DNA of 64,000 nucleotides from Darksidea phi (GCA_030770425.1 JASJFT010000074.1:1-64000), one strand, 5' to 3'; positions 1 to 11,882 are shown, counted from the stretch's first letter. Numbers and translations: made by a program. Notes: generated by a model from the sequence alone, not told the origin.

Positions 1-69
1 GAGCATGGAGCGCGCATGCCACGGGCATGGACCACCTGCTAGCCGCGCTAACTCGTAGCGAACCTTTTG

Positions 70-3000
70 CCGATATATTAGGTCTATTTAATAGTTAAGA
101 GAGAAGTACGACTTTATAAGAATAGGTCTTAAGACTAGATCTAGTAGTACGTCTACTTATTTAATAATAGTTCTAGGTTACTATAAGGTCTCTACCTCTC
201 TACCCTATTAAATTTATAATAATTAGACCCTCTTTATAAGTAGATAGCTTATATCTATAGTTTATAAATATATAGTAAATCTAATCTTTACTTTTTTAAG
301 AATAATGTAGCCTAAAGATAGACCTATATTCTAAAATAGTATAGCTATAGATATAATTTTATATACTAGTAGGACTTCTCTTACTACTAGGGTAAGTATT
401 TTATATATAGTAGTTATATACTTACTAAGCCTAGTACTAACCTCTAGAGCTTAAGCCTAGTATTTAATAAGAAGAGTCTTCGTATAGCCTCTATACTATA
501 CTTCTACCCTATATAATAGTTATAGAATAATATAGGTAATAACTACTTTTTATAATATAATTATAAGAGGGCTATATATAGTTCTTACTAGGCTTTAAAT
601 ATAAAGGACTATTTTATAAATCTTTACTACGCACTTTATTATATAATATTTAAAGATAAGCTTATAGTTAAATTAAACTCTAAGCTACTAGAGGACTAGT
701 TACTTTAATAAATCCTATTCCTATATAATTAGGTAAATTATTAGAGTATTACTTACTATATAGAGAGGTATTATAGATTCTTATTATTATATAAGGTAAA
801 TTATTTCTAGCTTTTCTAGTATAAATATAATCTAATTATCTATTCCCTACTAAATAATATTCTTAATATTACTTATAATAAGACTACTACTTTTCTCTAA
901 TATATTAGTAATTCTATAGAGATAGATATTATCTATATAACTAAAATACTACCTATCTCTAGTCTTAATTAGTTTAGCTAGGTATAAGGTATATAGGACT
1001 AGTAATAATAGTAATTCCTATAGAGTACTATACTATACTAGATAGTTTAAGGTAATTAATTTATTTAGTCTTACTTATACTCTTTAGTTTATAAAGAAAC
1101 TATATATTAGTTATAGTACTTTAGTAGTCTAGTCCTAGACCTTTATATAGTATAGAAGTTAGTTTACTAGTAAAGTATTAAACGTATTTTATATATCTAT
1201 AGTAACTATTATTATATATTTACCTTTTATAAAGACCCTCTTTATATTATATATAAAGGTAATAACTAGATTTATAGCTAATCTCTTAGGTAGGACTTCT
1301 ATATACTATAAGTTAAGGACCCCCTCTATTATTATTATTTAGATTAGTCTTCTTATAATAATCCTCTTAAGCCCTTTACTAAAATAGAATAATAATACTA
1401 TAGATTAATAGGCTCTTAAGGAGCTTCTATTCTTCTTATCTATCTTAGATATTATAGCTACTTCCGCTAGTTTCTATACTTATAGGAAGTAGCTAAGTTA
1501 TAGGTATTTATAATAAATACTATAAACGTAGTTATAAATAATATATTAGTATACTTTAAGAAGTTAAACTATAACTCTATCTAGTTCTAGTAAGGTACTT
1601 ATAATATCTATAGTATTTCTTTTAACTTCCTCTATTAAGAGGCTACTATTTTATAAAAGAGTAGGATTCTTTTATAATAGTAGGGGGGTATTAAGGTTAT
1701 CGTTCGCTTTAAACTAGTATAGTATAATTTTATAAAGGGTCTTTACCTTCTCCTTCTTATTATAGATAATTCTATTATCTATAATTAGTAATTTATCTAG
1801 ATATATAGACTTAAACTAGTACTAGTTTATAACTCTATAGAGGTTCTAATTATTCGTAATATTATTAATTATATATTACTAGTATTCTTATTTTACTTTT
1901 TAGATAATAGTATAAAAAGTATAGATAATCTCTATAGGACTACGTCCCGTATATTCTTTTATTAAGTATAGGTATTATTAGTAGACCTCGTAGTACTCCT
2001 TTATCTATTAGAGTACTAAGTATTCTACCTCTTAATTAACCTTTCCTACTATATATATACTTTTATTAATAATCTAGATAAGTATATTTATATATACTTT
2101 AAGCTCTTTTCTAAATAGATTACTAAGGTCTAGGACCTAGTATATATCTAGAACTACTATATTTATAAACTTAAGAAGTTTATTCTATAAGATATAATAA
2201 TAATATTATTTAAGTATCTACTTACTATACCCTAGAATTATAGTAACCTAGGTAATATAGTCCGAGCTATAGTATAGATCTAGTTTAATAACTATTTTAA
2301 TAAAAGATACGTTTAAGAAGATAAGATTAATAATATATCTAGTCTAATAAGTTATCTTACTAGGCTCTTCTATAAAGTCTATACTACTCTTTACTATCTA
2401 TTTAATAAGCTCCCTTTTATTCTAGGATATTATAGCTCCTAATTTAAATATATTATATTTAGTATTAAAATCTCCCCCTACTAAGTAGTATAAAGGGGAT
2501 ATTAGGTATATAATATAGTCTAGAACTTATAGTACTTAGGGTTATTTATAGATATTTAGTATAGATATACTATTTACCTTTATCTATTATAGGTCTTTAT
2601 TCTATAGTAGCTAGTAGTATATAATATAAAGCCCTACTTCTTTTTAAATATATATTATAATCCTTAGATACTAGGCTTCCTATTTTCTTAGATTATTCTA
2701 GACTTCTATTAGTAGATAGTATATAAAGTCTAGATATATCGAAGTTTATATACTTATATAGGTAAAAGGTTCTTAAATATATAAGATATCTATTCTCTTA
2801 TTATAAGTAATTTCTAGAGTAGTAATATAACTAAGCGATCTCTTATCTATATTAATCTATTCTATCTATATATCTTTAACCCTATTAGGGGTACGTTATT
2901 AGTATACTAGTTAGTCTAATATAAATTAGATAACTCGTTTATATTTATATCTTCTTCTTAGAATAAGGTAGTATACTTATTTTAAGGGATAATACTTTAT

Positions 3001-4697
3001 ATTAATAGGTACTTAATATTAAAAGAGGTATACTAAAAGATATTTTTAACTAGTTTAGAGCTCTATAGTATAGTAGCTACTACTCTAGCTAGTATTCTTA
3101 TTTATATAGTAGGACGCTTTCTTTCCCTCTAGATACTAGTAGTTATTATACTATTCTACTATAAAGGATTAGTCTTTATAACTAGTATCTCTTCGCTACT
3201 TAATAATACTTCCTATAAGAGTTATTATTTAACTAGTTATTACGTATATTATTTAATAAGGTTATAGACTTACTAGAAGGTATAGTAGTCTATATATTAA
3301 ATTATTACTAGTTCTTTCTTAGTAGGTTTAATAATTCTACTATTAATTCTTTTAAAAATTATAGGGTAGGTATTATAACCTAACTAGTAGGGTCTTAAGT
3401 AGTTTATATACTTTTTCTTATAGATATACTCTATATTAGAGGGCCTATTATAATCTATAATTTTATCGTTATAATAGGCGTATTTTACTACTTTTATATA
3501 TTTTATAGGATTATAGTATTCCTAATAGCTATTCTTATACTAGATTATTATAATCTTTCTAATAATTTCTTTAGATCTATTACTCGTCCTAAAGAGCTAA
3601 AATAGTCGTACTAGTTTAAGAAAGAATATAATCTAGGTAATTAGACCCCTCTTATTTAGATTATATCTAAAGGGCTAGTAATTAATTAGGTATACTCCTA
3701 TCTAGGTAGCTACCTCCTCTTTAATATTATATAGTATAATAGGGGTCTCTTTCTTAAGAAGACTTCTAAAGCTATACTATATATTTTAGACCGTATAGTT
3801 ATATTACTTCTATAAGAGGATAGTCCTATTATCCTCTATAGTATAAATTATTATTTTTTAGGTTTTTTACTTTATAAGCTAGTTACGTATTATTCTACTA
3901 ATTAGAATAATTACCTAATCTATTCTCGTAGCTATAGCCTAGGGGATATTAGTAATCTAGAGTTCTATAGTACTATATATAGCCTATTAAATAGCTATTA
4001 GTACTAGGTTTAGGAGTTAAATTAGGGTAGGTACTATAAGTAGAATATAAATATTATTATTCTACTATATTATTATATTACGAGCTAGTATAGCTTATAC
4101 TTACCCTTTTTAAGATATACTTCTAAATATAGAATAGTCGCTTTCCCCTAAGAAGAATAAGAATAAAGTAACTTCTATATATATTCTTTAGGGGTATCTA
4201 CTAGTACTTAGGTATAAACTAGTATTATTACTATTATTATTTATATAGCTACTATTACTATTAGTACCTATAACTAAGTTAGTAATAGTCTAGATAACTA
4301 GATATCGAAGGTCGTTTATAATTCTCGCGTCTTTAGGGTTTATAAAGCCCTTTATATAGATATTAATAGCTTTTACTAGGGCTATAATAATAATCTCGCG
4401 CCTTTAGGTAGTATACTTAATAGTAGTAAAATAGGGGGCGATCGCGCTAAAGATGGTATTAGTTACTTCTCCTACTTTATCCTAGGTATTCGTACTACTA
4501 CCGAGTTAAAGGTATACTAGCGCGCGAATATCTATCGCGCGGTACCTTTTAGAGGCGCGAATATTATTCTATCTAGTAGACTTAAGCCCTACTAGCCTTA
4601 TACCGCCCTCTAGGAGGAAGAACGGCTACTAGCTATTAGGGGGGGTTACCCCGGGTACTACTATAGAATCTATAGTTTCTACTATTTATATTATAGC
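70..4697. mobile_element. RIP-saturated relic of repetitive DNA (family unknown)
   Basis: This block is AT-rich and full of TA steps, and the dinucleotides CpA and TpG are almost absent: many consecutive 60-base lines contain none, while CpG, CpC and CpT survive. That is the expected end state of fungal repeat-induced point mutation, which turns CpA into TpA on both strands of repeated DNA. The edges are sharp. CA/TG-containing sequence ends near base 70 and resumes near 4697. Every frame is crowded with TAG/TAA, and no ORF of useful length exists on either strand. By inference it is a dead transposon or several nested ones of about 4.6 kb, but stop saturation prevents naming the family and I found no convincing terminal repeats. 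Confidence 0.85.
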
Positions 4698-5179
4698 GCA
4701 ATAGCGCAATAAGTAGAGGGCGGATAAAGGCTAGAATTCGAAAATTCAGGCCCGTTTCAACTAGGATTAGATGGAAAATTGATGAAAAATACCAATCTAA
4801 AAAACTAGAAAAATTGGTGTTCGGTGTTCGATCCATTTGCGAAATGCGATAGACTTATATCACTCAAGTCGTGCATCTGTAAGTCCAGTTGACTTAAGAA
4901 ACAGCGTGATCGCCTTCACTTCTGTGGATCACACACTGAAGACATGGCTTTACCCGTCGAGCATCCACAAGTGTCATCTGTGATCGCCTCTCTACCACAA
5001 GGCGATGATCTAGCGTTCGCAGAAACATAGCGTTCCCTTTGGTAGCGTCAGCATTGCATCAAAGGAGCTACGTAGATCCATATTCTCGTCTCCTTTTTCT
5101 TCACTTGCTCGTTGACCGCACCCCGTTCCGCCATTAACAATTCCCTATCGGAACTGCCTCGTCCCCCGACATCGGAAAC
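4698..5179. other. Intergenic, no gene seen
   Basis: Base composition returns to normal here, with CpA and TpG present again. I see no credible coding frame and no RNA gene. The stretch separates the RIP block from the 3' end of the DUF4246 relic. Confidence 0.5.
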
Positions 5180-5963
5180 CCCTAAATACCGTCGATGATT
5201 TGAAATAGCTCCTCGGGTAAGGTGTCAAAGAGATCCACCCTTCGCACCTCTTCACTCCCCCATACTTTGCTCTGCGGCGGAACACTTGAAGTGAACAGAA
5301 TGGGCAGGTGTGGGTCAACGAGAAACATGGCAAGTATCTTTCGGTGGCCGGGCTTTGTCTTGTCGACGAGCTCGAAGGGCTGAGCCTGGTGTTGAAGGAT
5401 ATTGGGGAAGGCGGGAAGGCGATCTTGTCGCGTGAGGATGAAACCCAGTTCTAGAATAGTTGATCCTCTTTCTTCTATACTGTAGTATGCGAGTAGGCTG
5501 CCAAATTCATTCTGTGGCAAGACTATTAGGATTCGCACAAATACTGGCTTTGTCCATCTAATGTTACAATCACGGAGGAGCGTTTCGTCATGAAGGCCCT
5601 AGAGTAAGTACGCTGCAAGCATAGATAGATTGCTGAAGTCTTGATCCCGCTGACCATGTATTTCTATGACTAGTGCGGAGTGAATTATGGCTCAGCTGAG
5701 CATACTTTCAGCTCATCTCTTTCATGCTGTAGCTTTGTCGATATGTTAAACGGTTTTCTATCACGTTTTCGCAGTCGTAGTAGTATATAGCAGGGGCACA
5801 GATATGTTCGTTGAGTGATCCTTCCACATAATGCGTACCTCCTTCATACGCTGCTCGCTCGGGTGTAAAATATATGTTGGCAAGCTTGAAAATGACTTGC
5901 AATCCTCGGTCTTCGAAATCTTTTCAGAAATTGATTGGCCGTCACTATGGCACTACGGTTCCG

Positions 5964-6060
5964 AGCACCCCTAATATAGGGGGGGCCCTAATTAGGGGGG
6001 TACCTCCCTAGTTTAGGGTTCCTGACCCCCCTAATTAGGGGTGCTGGCCCCCCTAATTCT
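5964..6060. repeat. Short inverted repeats with CCCCTAATTAGGGG-type cores
   Basis: The 12-mer AGCACCCCTAAT at 5964-5975 is matched exactly in inverted orientation at 6034-6045. Between and after them, further CCCTAATTAGGG palindromes recur (5986-6000, 6025-6041, 6048-6056). It looks like the end structure of a very small element, or the left terminus of the larger insertion. Confidence 0.6.
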
Positions 6061-6209
6061 AGAATTTCTATAATAATATTATATATACTATAGTACTATA
6101 TCCTTATTCTTAATAAGGAAGTCTCTATTTAATAAGGACGTCTCTATCCTTAATTAGGATAGCCCTATTAAGAATCGGGGTATAGTATCAGATCTTTATA
6201 TAATATCTA

Positions 6210-6245
6210 GAGCCCTCACGATTAGTCGACTAATCGTGAGGGCTC
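6210..6245. repeat. Perfect 36-bp palindrome
   Basis: The half-site GAGCCCTCACGATTAGTC is followed immediately by its exact reverse complement, centred on GTCGAC. A second, imperfect copy of the same motif (AGCCCTCACGATTGAACG and its partner) follows at about 6265-6300. Both lie between the left terminal repeat and the left 23-bp array. Confidence 0.9.
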
Positions 6246-6297
6246 ACTAGGTACAGCGAACCAACAGCCCTCACGATTGAACGACTAATCGCGTGAG

Positions 6298-6435
6298 CTC
6301 AGTATCTGGCCTATATCGAACTCAGTAGCTGGCTGATATCGAACTCAGCAGCTGGCTGATGCAAAGCTCAGCGGCTGGCCTATATCGATCTCAGCGGCTG
6401 GCTGATATCGAGCTCAGTAGCTGGCTGATATTCAG
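6298..6435. repeat. Left tandem array, six 23-bp units
   Basis: Six consecutive 23-bp units begin at 6298, 6321, 6344, 6367, 6390 and 6413. Each starts CTCAG and has the core GCTGGCTGATATCG or GGCTGGCCTATATCG, with a degenerate seventh unit from 6436. The units differ by only a few bases. Confidence 0.9.
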
Positions 6436-6636
6436 CTTAGTAGCTAGGTCGTTAGGTGGTATTAAGGGCGTGTAGGGTACGCGGGTGTTCGCGGGTATTT
6501 ATATGCTAGTATGTAAAATTTTCTACGTTATATACTTAACAACCTTAATACTTTATACTTACCCTCTCGCTCCTCCTTCGCAGTAATATAATAAGAACTA
6601 TATAATTTATACGACTAAGTAAGGCAACCTCCTAAG

Positions 6637-6705
6637 CTCGATATAGGCTAGCCACTAAGCTCAATATAGGCCAGCCGCTGAGCTCGATATTAGCTAGTTA
6701 CTGAG
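6637..6705. repeat. Right tandem array, three inverted 23-bp units
   Basis: Three 23-bp units begin at 6637, 6660 and 6683 and read CTCGATATAGGCCAGCCGCT-like. They are the reverse complement of the units in the left array, which gives the element mirror symmetry around an unrelated spacer (about 6449-6636). Confidence 0.88.
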
Positions 6706-6837
6706 CCTCATACTAAGCCTGATACTGAGCCTAATACTGAGCCTAATACTGTCCCTAATACTGTCCCTAATACTACACCTAATACTACACCTAATACTAC
6801 ACCTAATACTACACCTAATACTGTGCCTGATACTATA
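6706..6837. repeat. 12-bp tandem array, eleven copies
   Basis: Eleven head-to-tail copies of a 12-bp unit (CCTAATACTGAG, CCTAATACTACA and variants) run from the end of the right 23-bp array into the right terminal inverted repeat. The last unit overlaps that arm. There is no counterpart on the left side, so this array grew after the mirror structure formed (inference). Confidence 0.88.
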
Positions 6838-7600
6838 CCCCAATTCTTAATAAGGCTGCCCTAATCAAGGATCGGGCGCACTCATCATAGATTAGGGCAC
6901 GGTACCAAGTGCGCGCACCAGGAAGATCTCTCATGTCTTCTTGCGGGATGTACTTCGGCTCCGGATGGGTTAGTGTACGATTTGTTTTTTCCACTCGTAG
7001 TATTCATCTATACGATTCCATTCATCAACTGTTTCGTCCTCATCAGCCATTTGATCTTTATCTTCTGCGCTAGCCTTCGGAGGCATATTGAGGCTATCTC
7101 TCCAATTCTTCCTATGCTCTTCGCGCGGCGGAAACTTAAGGCCCCCGGGAATGTCGTAGTCTTCATCACTAGTCGCCTCAACATGTATTCTGATGCGATT
7201 GCCATACTCAGAGATACATTCGTCCCAGAGAGGAATTGCGACTTCGACGAAGTGTTCAAGAATTGGATATAACTCTACGTGTTTTCGGGTATGAAAATTG
7301 TTAATGTAGCTAAAGATATTTACCTAACCGTCCTCCATGGTATTGATTTGGGAGGGCAGCCATTGAGAACTTCCCCAACCATTCTTAACGTTCCCGTCAA
7401 AGTTACTTGGCAGGAAAATCCGCCGTCGTCTCCCCCTTTCCGCTGTAGCGCACGCAGCCTTGTAATGGAACGCTGCCACTAGGTAGCACCTTGTCACTCC
7501 ATATACGACCGGGAAGCGCGAGGGGTGAACTGGATCAAGAACTTTCCCATCCGAGCCAGGATGCCAGTCCTGGAACTGCGATACTTAGCTACGGTATTAA

Positions 7601-9748
7601 ATGCGATGATTTCTGCCACTTATGCCCGCTACCTGGTAACTAGAATCTCGGCGTATAAGCTGTGCTTGTTACAAGCTAGCAGCCTGGTGAGCCATAGTGA
7701 CTTTTGGTGGCTATCAAGTGAGTGGTGCGTTGGTAAGATGGTGATGCAGCGCCCTTTGCACAAGTGAGGGAAAGCTCCTACTAATAGCTGCATTGTTAGC
7801 GCCTACATAAGTGGAAGCGAAGCTTGCAGTATGTTTTATGAGCTGATATCAATCGTCGTCTGTTCATTTAAACCGTGGAGGCGAGTCCGACAGAACCGCC
7901 ACGTTCATTACTTGTCTAACAGAGTGCGTATCTGGGCCACCGTCGATGAGCGATAATATATAGTAGCCGTTCCTTTAGAAGCGCGCATCCGCAAAAAGCA
8001 AACTGTGACTTGGATCAAAGTAGAATGGGATGTAGGTGAGTCTCCTGCGGGAATGAGCATCGCTTTGCTTGGATTTTGTCCGACTTGTAGTCTGTAGGGG
8101 CCTATGGTGTTTGGGTAATTAGGGCAATTGCCCCTTCGTACATGCTGCAATGGCACAACCCCGCTTCCTTCCGCCGTTGTACATGGGTCACTCTATATTG
8201 TCGTACCAAAGGGACTAACGAGAAGCGGATCCTAAAAATGGAAAAATAAAATAAGAAGGGGGGTTTCTCAACAGGAAATCGCTCTCGGTGGATTTTCTGC
8301 TTTGGATCTCCCCACTCTTCGTGGATGTGAAAGGTGCATAAAGAGATCTCGGTCTCGCCCATTCTCGCTCCAAGAGTGCAATTCAGGTATCCATGCAATT
8401 AAAGCCGTTAGAAAGGAACCGATAACCCCGTGTCCAATGATTACCCAAGGCCAAGCAACTGGAACGATAAGGTTGTAGCCCTCGAACTTTCCAGTAGGCT
8501 GCCTTGGGCCGATCAGTGCGCCTGGGAGGTGACTTCGGTTGCACCAAGAGACGGTAAGACGCTTGTCTAAAATGTGTGCAGAGAAATGACGGAACCGAGG
8601 GGAACGCATTCCAGTGTCTGACTGTTGAACCAATGCCACGCCATTTAACGTGTGAGCACCCAATAGGTCCTTACTATACTTGATGCTTGTAGAAAGGTGG
8701 TTATTTCTTCCGACTTTCAGTTGATCCAAACTCTGTAACCGGAAACTATACCAACCCAGGTTGGCCAGTCGGAGATGGAAAGGTGCAAGCCTTTGCCGCA
8801 TCCTTCCTCGGAGACCACAAGCGGATGAATCGGCGGATACGACTGATCGCCGAACTGAGGTAGGGGCCAGCTGTTAGTCCAAGCACTCTACGGCAGTGCA
8901 CACCGCACCTGATCATCAAAAGGCCATGTACAAGAGCCAATAAATACATCTCATGAGCCCAGACAGGGATTTCACGGTGAAGGTACCGAGTATCATTGTG
9001 TCGTGCAATTCAGCTGATTACACCTGCAATTTGAGAAGAGACACAGGGGTGCTGTATGAAAATAGAACAAGCTACGAGATGACCGAAGGTCGATTAATGG
9101 GGGTAAGATGACGACACGATGGTTGCTACTCATTCGACGGGGTGAGAATTGGAAGAAAGACAGAGAACGTGTCGTTGAGGCTTAGCGACTCAGCCCCAAA
9201 GTTGCTTAGTCAGGCCAATATTCGAAGTCTAGCGTGGTAGCGTTTCCCTTCCTCGACCTTCAAATGTTCTCCTCCACGCTTCGGCGTTCGATTCCATTAT
9301 GTCTCCATCTATCCCAAACCCGTACCAACAATGGAGTTGCAATATGAATATCTCTTTGAAGCTTTACATGGAGGCCGGCCGCAGCCGTTGTCTATAGTGC
9401 AAGACCCAAAACGTCGGAAGGATCAAGCGCGCTAGCCCAGCTTGACGCTGCCATCCATCTCGATTAGGAAATATACTGCGAGCACGTGATGCGGTACGAG
9501 CTGCTCTCCACCGCCAGATCCCGGGTGCCAGGAATGGTACTGGCCCAGTCCGCCTTGTCTGCCCTGCCGCTGTTCAAGCTTAGCCGCTGTATGGAGAGCA
9601 CAAGATAGATTGCCGTGGCGATCTTGCAGCTGTGAACTACGCTGCGCCATACAAAGATTCGCCCTGTTTTCCTACTTTGGATAATCGCAGTCGTCTTACC
9701 TCGTAGTTCAGCGGTTTCTCCTCGCTTTACATTCTACATAGTCCGGAC
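7601..9748. other. Gene-poor interval
   Basis: Only short ORFs of 60-180 codons occur here. The longest, on the minus strand at 8268-8801, shows no recognisable domain or codon pattern. The left part may hold the eroded amino end of the DUF4246 gene. The last few hundred bases should contain the promoter of the Zn2Cys6 gene. Confidence 0.4.
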
Positions 9749-11882
9749 ATGGTTGGCGTTCCGAAAAGTACAGGTAAGAGGCGTGACTCTTTCGTACGAA
9801 TCATTTATAACCCATTAGGTTGCCTTATTTGTCGAAAGCGAAAGATCAAGGTATGGCTCGCAGCCCATCCCGCACGACACAACGGCTAACATAGCGCCTA
9901 GTGTGACGAAACTTGGCCTTCATGCATCAACTGTGGTCGGAATAACAAATGCTGTCCCGGCCCACCAGCCCGGCACACATTCAGAGACCTTGGACCACGA
10001 TTGAACAATCATTTGAGCGTTGCCCCTGTAGAGGAACTTTCCGGCGCCTTAGGCACGACATCATGTACGAAGCAGACACTGCCACTACTCACAGCGAGTG
10101 AAGACCCGCAAAGTAGGAAACTCACGCAGTTGAACGAGAAATGGTCCCAGAACGGGGCAGTCACCCACAAATTCAGGATCTCCAACAAAGGGCAAGAGCG
10201 ACCGAGAAAGCCGTCACGTAGTCCGCGTTTGAGTTCAGCAAGCCCGTCGCAATCACCTCAATCGCCCTTTTACAGACAGCCGTCACCTTCGCAGCACCAG
10301 GAACTAGCTCGAGCCCTAGTCGAAGCACTAGGCACAGGCGGTGTTGGCCATCGCATGTCGGCCTTTGGGCCCTTCATGCGCGAAGTTCCCGGAAGGATAG
10401 GGCACAACCCAGCGTTGGATGCCGCGGTGGCCTGTCTCGTCCACGCTCACTCGTCCCTGATTCACCAGAGACATGGGAGCGAAATAGCCAATCCGCAGCT
10501 CTATTTGCGAGCAGTCCAGACTCTACAGATGACGATATCGTCCGACCAGGGCAGGTCGTCAAACACACTCTGCGCATCCATTTTGCTAGGGCTAGTTGAA
10601 GTAAGTCGAGCTACCATTCGAATATAAAATTGCCCTAATGCCATCCAGGCGTTAGCGGGACCAAGGGTGAATAATCGTTACCTGGCGCACGTTGGTGGTG
10701 CTGGACGTTTAATGGAGCTTCAAGGTCCCGGGCAGTATCATGACTCTTTTGCAAAAGAGATGCTACGATTCAACAGGGGGGGAATAGTGAGTCAACGCCT
10801 ATTTCGTCTTTTATTCGCGTTTGGCTCGGTGCCATCATCCAATTCGAAGCTTTCCCTCTCTACGGTTTAGACCGCAAACCCCTTATCAGTACTAACATCG
10901 TCCAGATAATCACGTCCATCTACAAACGAGCACCTTGTTTCTTGACATCGCCCGAGTGGCGTGACATAGCTTTCGACAAGACCGGATTGAGCTTCGATGA
11001 CTGCCTGTATACCGATATACTGCTGCATATGGCTGGATTTCCCGCCTTGTTAAAGGAACTCAAAGAACTAGACGCACTCGCTGCCCCACCCATGGACGAT
11101 TTGCTAGATTACGACTTCAGCCTTCCCATCAACGTCGATGAATCGTCCACCACATACCCACCACTGGACTTTTCGGCTGAGAATTTTGACCCAAATCTTG
11201 AGTTCTTGAACGAGCCCTTCCCCATTGATACCTCGCCACAACACTCAAGCGCCCGCATTACCCTCCTCAATAAGCTCCATCAGCTCAAAGATGAGCTCAG
11301 CGTCTTAGGCTCCCACCTCAACGCAAAGCTCGCCGACGGGTCAGCTGCCATCGAACTTCCCGCCCTCGACGAGGCTGGTCCTGTGCCCACCGCATTTCAT
11401 TTCAGTAACTGGCGCGTTACGGTGGCATACAACTGCTACTGGGCGCTGCTCATCCTCACCAACAAGATAACAATGAGGCTGCTTCCACCGTATGACCCAA
11501 CACGCTACGCGCTAGAGGCTGAATGTCGTACCGTGGCATTCGAGATCTGCAAAACATGGGAAGATGCTTGGGCGAGCAAGCCTATTGGGGCCTTTCATAC
11601 CGGACTGAGCTTTGTCATGGCATATGAGTTCTGCACGCCAGACGTTCAACAATGGATATTGAACGGGTTGAACGCGCTTCTTGAGCACCAACATGTGGAG
11701 ACATTCCGCTGGTCAAGCGATGTCGTTGCCATGATGAGTGGGAAACTCACTGTAAGTCCTGCAATCCGAGATACGTTCATACTCACCTTTTCTTCTTCAT
11801 TCATCGCTCAAACCATAATTTCTACTAATCGTTTCGTTACTAGGGTGAGGGCCCGGACCTTGTCTTCTCGAACGTCAAATGA
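9749..11882 (+). CDS. Zn2Cys6 transcription factor with fungal-specific regulatory domain
   Basis: This is a nuclear fungal regulator expected to bind DNA as a dimer; its targets are unknown. Six exons join in frame: 9749-9773, 9819-9850, 9902-10600, 10649-10786, 10906-11751 and 11844-11882, giving 592 residues. The introns interrupt the zinc cluster itself. The spliced cluster has the cysteines CLICRKRKIKC and CDETWPSCINC followed by a CC pair, about residues 10-37. A Ser/Pro-rich linker follows, and then an all-helical region with YLAHVGGAGRLMELQGP, typical of the Fungal_trans_2 (PF11951) class. The last intron has a clear CTAAT branch site and restores a short end, GEGPDLVFSNVK. The neighbouring peptide transporter lies tail to tail, so shared regulation is not shown. 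The start is the only ATG giving an intact cluster. Confidence 0.88.

Larger units (their letters stand above)
5964..6904. mobile_element. Foldback/MITE-like non-autonomous element inserted in the DUF4246 gene
   Basis: This non-coding insertion interrupts the DUF4246 frame. Arms 6145-6190 and 6828-6873 are inverted repeats of each other, identical at about 40 of 46 positions; most differences are C/T or G/A transitions. Inside, a left array of six 23-bp units faces a right array of three inverted units, so the element could fold back on itself. A short GC-rich segment with repeated CCCCTAATTAG-type motifs (5964-6060) sits at the left end, and a related CCCTAAT motif lies near the right end. 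The flanks read GGTTCC on the left and GGTACC on the right, a possible but imperfect 6-bp target duplication. There is no transposase ORF. The exact ends are uncertain, and it may be two nested elements. Confidence 0.7.
5182..7600 (-). pseudogene. DUF4246-family gene, decayed and split by an insertion
   Basis: Reading the minus strand from about 7600 down to 5182 gives successive pieces of one fungal DUF4246 protein (function unknown). The first piece contains DWHPGSDGKVL (about 7568-7500). Next come a piece with WLPSQIN and SYINNF and a piece with ELYPILEHF and IPLWDE (7300-7000), then PKYIPQEDMRDLPG (about 6960). After the inserted element the frame resumes with EDRGLQVIFKLANIYFTPE and YYYDCENV (5902-5708), and ends with FPNILQHQ and KPGHRKILAMFLVDP (5538-5182). 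The pieces lie in different frames. In-frame stops occur after TTADFPAK, inside the QIN...NIFSYIN segment, just upstream of DFEDRG and after YSMKEMS. There is also a frame break after EWKKQIVH. The order matches my memory of the family, so this is one gene inactivated by indels, stops and the insertion. Some gaps, such as 5708-5538, might hide introns. The amino end beyond 7600 could not be aligned. Confidence 0.8.

Noticed and set aside
70..4697. Mitochondrial or organellar insertion as an explanation of the AT-rich block
   Set aside because: The specific loss of CpA/TpG with CpG retained points to RIP rather than to an AT-rich organellar genome, and no organellar gene is visible.
6210..6837. 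Regular repeats considered as a CRISPR array
   Set aside because: The units are directly adjacent without unique spacers, and the genome is eukaryotic.
6973..7272. A 99-codon plus-strand hydrophobic ORF that looks like a membrane protein
   Set aside because: It is the antisense of the DUF4246 relic, whose minus-strand reading matches family motifs.
8268..8801. A 177-codon minus-strand ORF in the gene-poor left part
   Set aside because: No domain, no usable splice context and no compositional zones; not enough to call a gene.
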